Shown piece after piece: positions 5,545 through 5,865 of a DNA stretch of 5,865 nucleotides (positions within the stretch are counted from its first letter, which is position 1; every line of letters starts with the position of its first letter). Location of the stretch: the NCBI GenBank assembly GCA_900555495.1, contig USLD01000087.1, positions 1 through 5,865 on the forward strand, written 5' to 3'. A model generated the notes under the pieces. That model was not told the DNA's origin, made no database searches, and saw only the letters and a program-made list of their open reading frames with translations. Both the position numbers and the translations under genes were made by a program. Source of the stretch: an uncultured Slackia sp. GTDB taxonomy: Bacteria; Actinomycetota; Coriobacteriia; Coriobacteriales; Eggerthellaceae.

Positions 5545-5865
5545 TTACTTCTTGAACCTGATCGAGAAGTTCACCGGCAGCAGATATTCGCCGTCGCTTT
5601 TCTCGATAAGGCTCCAGCCGTACTTTTTGGCGCTGACGTATTCGAACACCGTATTGCGGAACAGGTATTCCCTGAATTCCTCACGGTCGTTGGCGTGATA
5701 GCACAGCACGTCGCCATCGGACTTCACCACGATATAGCCGCCATTGACCTGCTCGACGCCGTCCCACGGCTTGGTCGCCGACATGCCCGAGAACGCGGCG
5801 TACAGAAAATCCTTCATGGCCTTCTCGTACACCGCCGCGGCGACGGCGGGCGGATAGCGCATCGG
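5545..5865 (-). CDS. Probable HpaII-family type II restriction endonuclease, C-terminal part only
   Basis: Only the C-terminal 106 residues are visible; the reading frame stays open to the right edge. The family runs to about 350 residues, so perhaps 250 are off window. The Met at 5862 is not taken as the start because nothing upstream can be assessed. Counting from that Met, the recognisable part is GGYIVVKSDGDVLCYH (41-56), REEFREYLFRNTVFE (60-74) and a terminal strand NFSIRFKK. This pattern I associate from memory with the C-terminus of HpaII-type endonucleases, which cut at CCGG and protect host DNA with a partner cytosine methyltransferase. No partner is in the window. The gene is convergent with luxS and lies beyond an AT-rich hairpin region; its own GC content resembles the chromosome. 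An unrelated conserved hypothetical protein remains possible. Confidence 0.72.
   Translation of the reverse strand, partial: PMRYPPAVAAAVYEKAMKDFLYAAFSGMSATKPWDGVEQVNGGYIVVKSDGDVLCYHANDREEFREYLFRNTVFEYVSAKKYGWSLIEKSDGEYLLPVNFSIRFKK

Overview
This is a GC-rich bacterial chromosomal window (roughly 60% GC or more by eye in the coding parts). The gene content and protein style suggest an actinobacterial gut lineage of the Coriobacteriia, possibly Eggerthellaceae. That placement is inferred from remembered similarity and was not searched. There are six protein genes: four complete ones in the middle and one cut off at each edge. No tRNA, rRNA, CRISPR array or insertion sequence was seen.

Layout. 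(1) Positions 1-1207, minus strand: the N-terminal 402 residues of a UvrA-like ABC ATPase that lacks the UvrB-binding insert of true UvrA. (2) 1208-1318: a short divergent promoter region. (3) 1319-2137, plus strand: a complete nitrilase-superfamily amidohydrolase with an intact Glu-Lys-Cys triad. (4) 2168-2197: a bidirectional terminator between converging genes. (5) 2220-3590, minus strand: glmM, phosphoglucosamine mutase of the peptidoglycan precursor pathway. (6) 3710-4627, minus strand: an EamA/DMT-family ten-helix transporter that reads towards glmM across a 119-base gap containing glmM's own likely promoter. (7) 4851-5309, plus strand: luxS, S-ribosylhomocysteine lyase. (8) About 5301-5544: an AT-rich stretch of about 28% GC by hand count, filled with long inverted repeats. 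(9) 5545-5865, minus strand: the C-terminal 106 residues of a probable HpaII-family type II restriction endonuclease whose start lies beyond the right edge.

The first four complete or partial genes look like ordinary chromosomal housekeeping or accessory genes with no shared pathway. glmM supplies glucosamine-1-phosphate for the cell wall. luxS recycles S-ribosylhomocysteine and releases the AI-2 precursor. The carbon-nitrogen hydrolase, the transporter and the UvrA-like protein have unknown substrates. The right end differs. Base composition falls sharply at the last codons of luxS, three strong hairpins follow, and a probable restriction enzyme begins, which suggests the boundary of an acquired restriction-modification locus. 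That junction and the UvrB-domain-less UvrA paralog are the two places most worth a second look.
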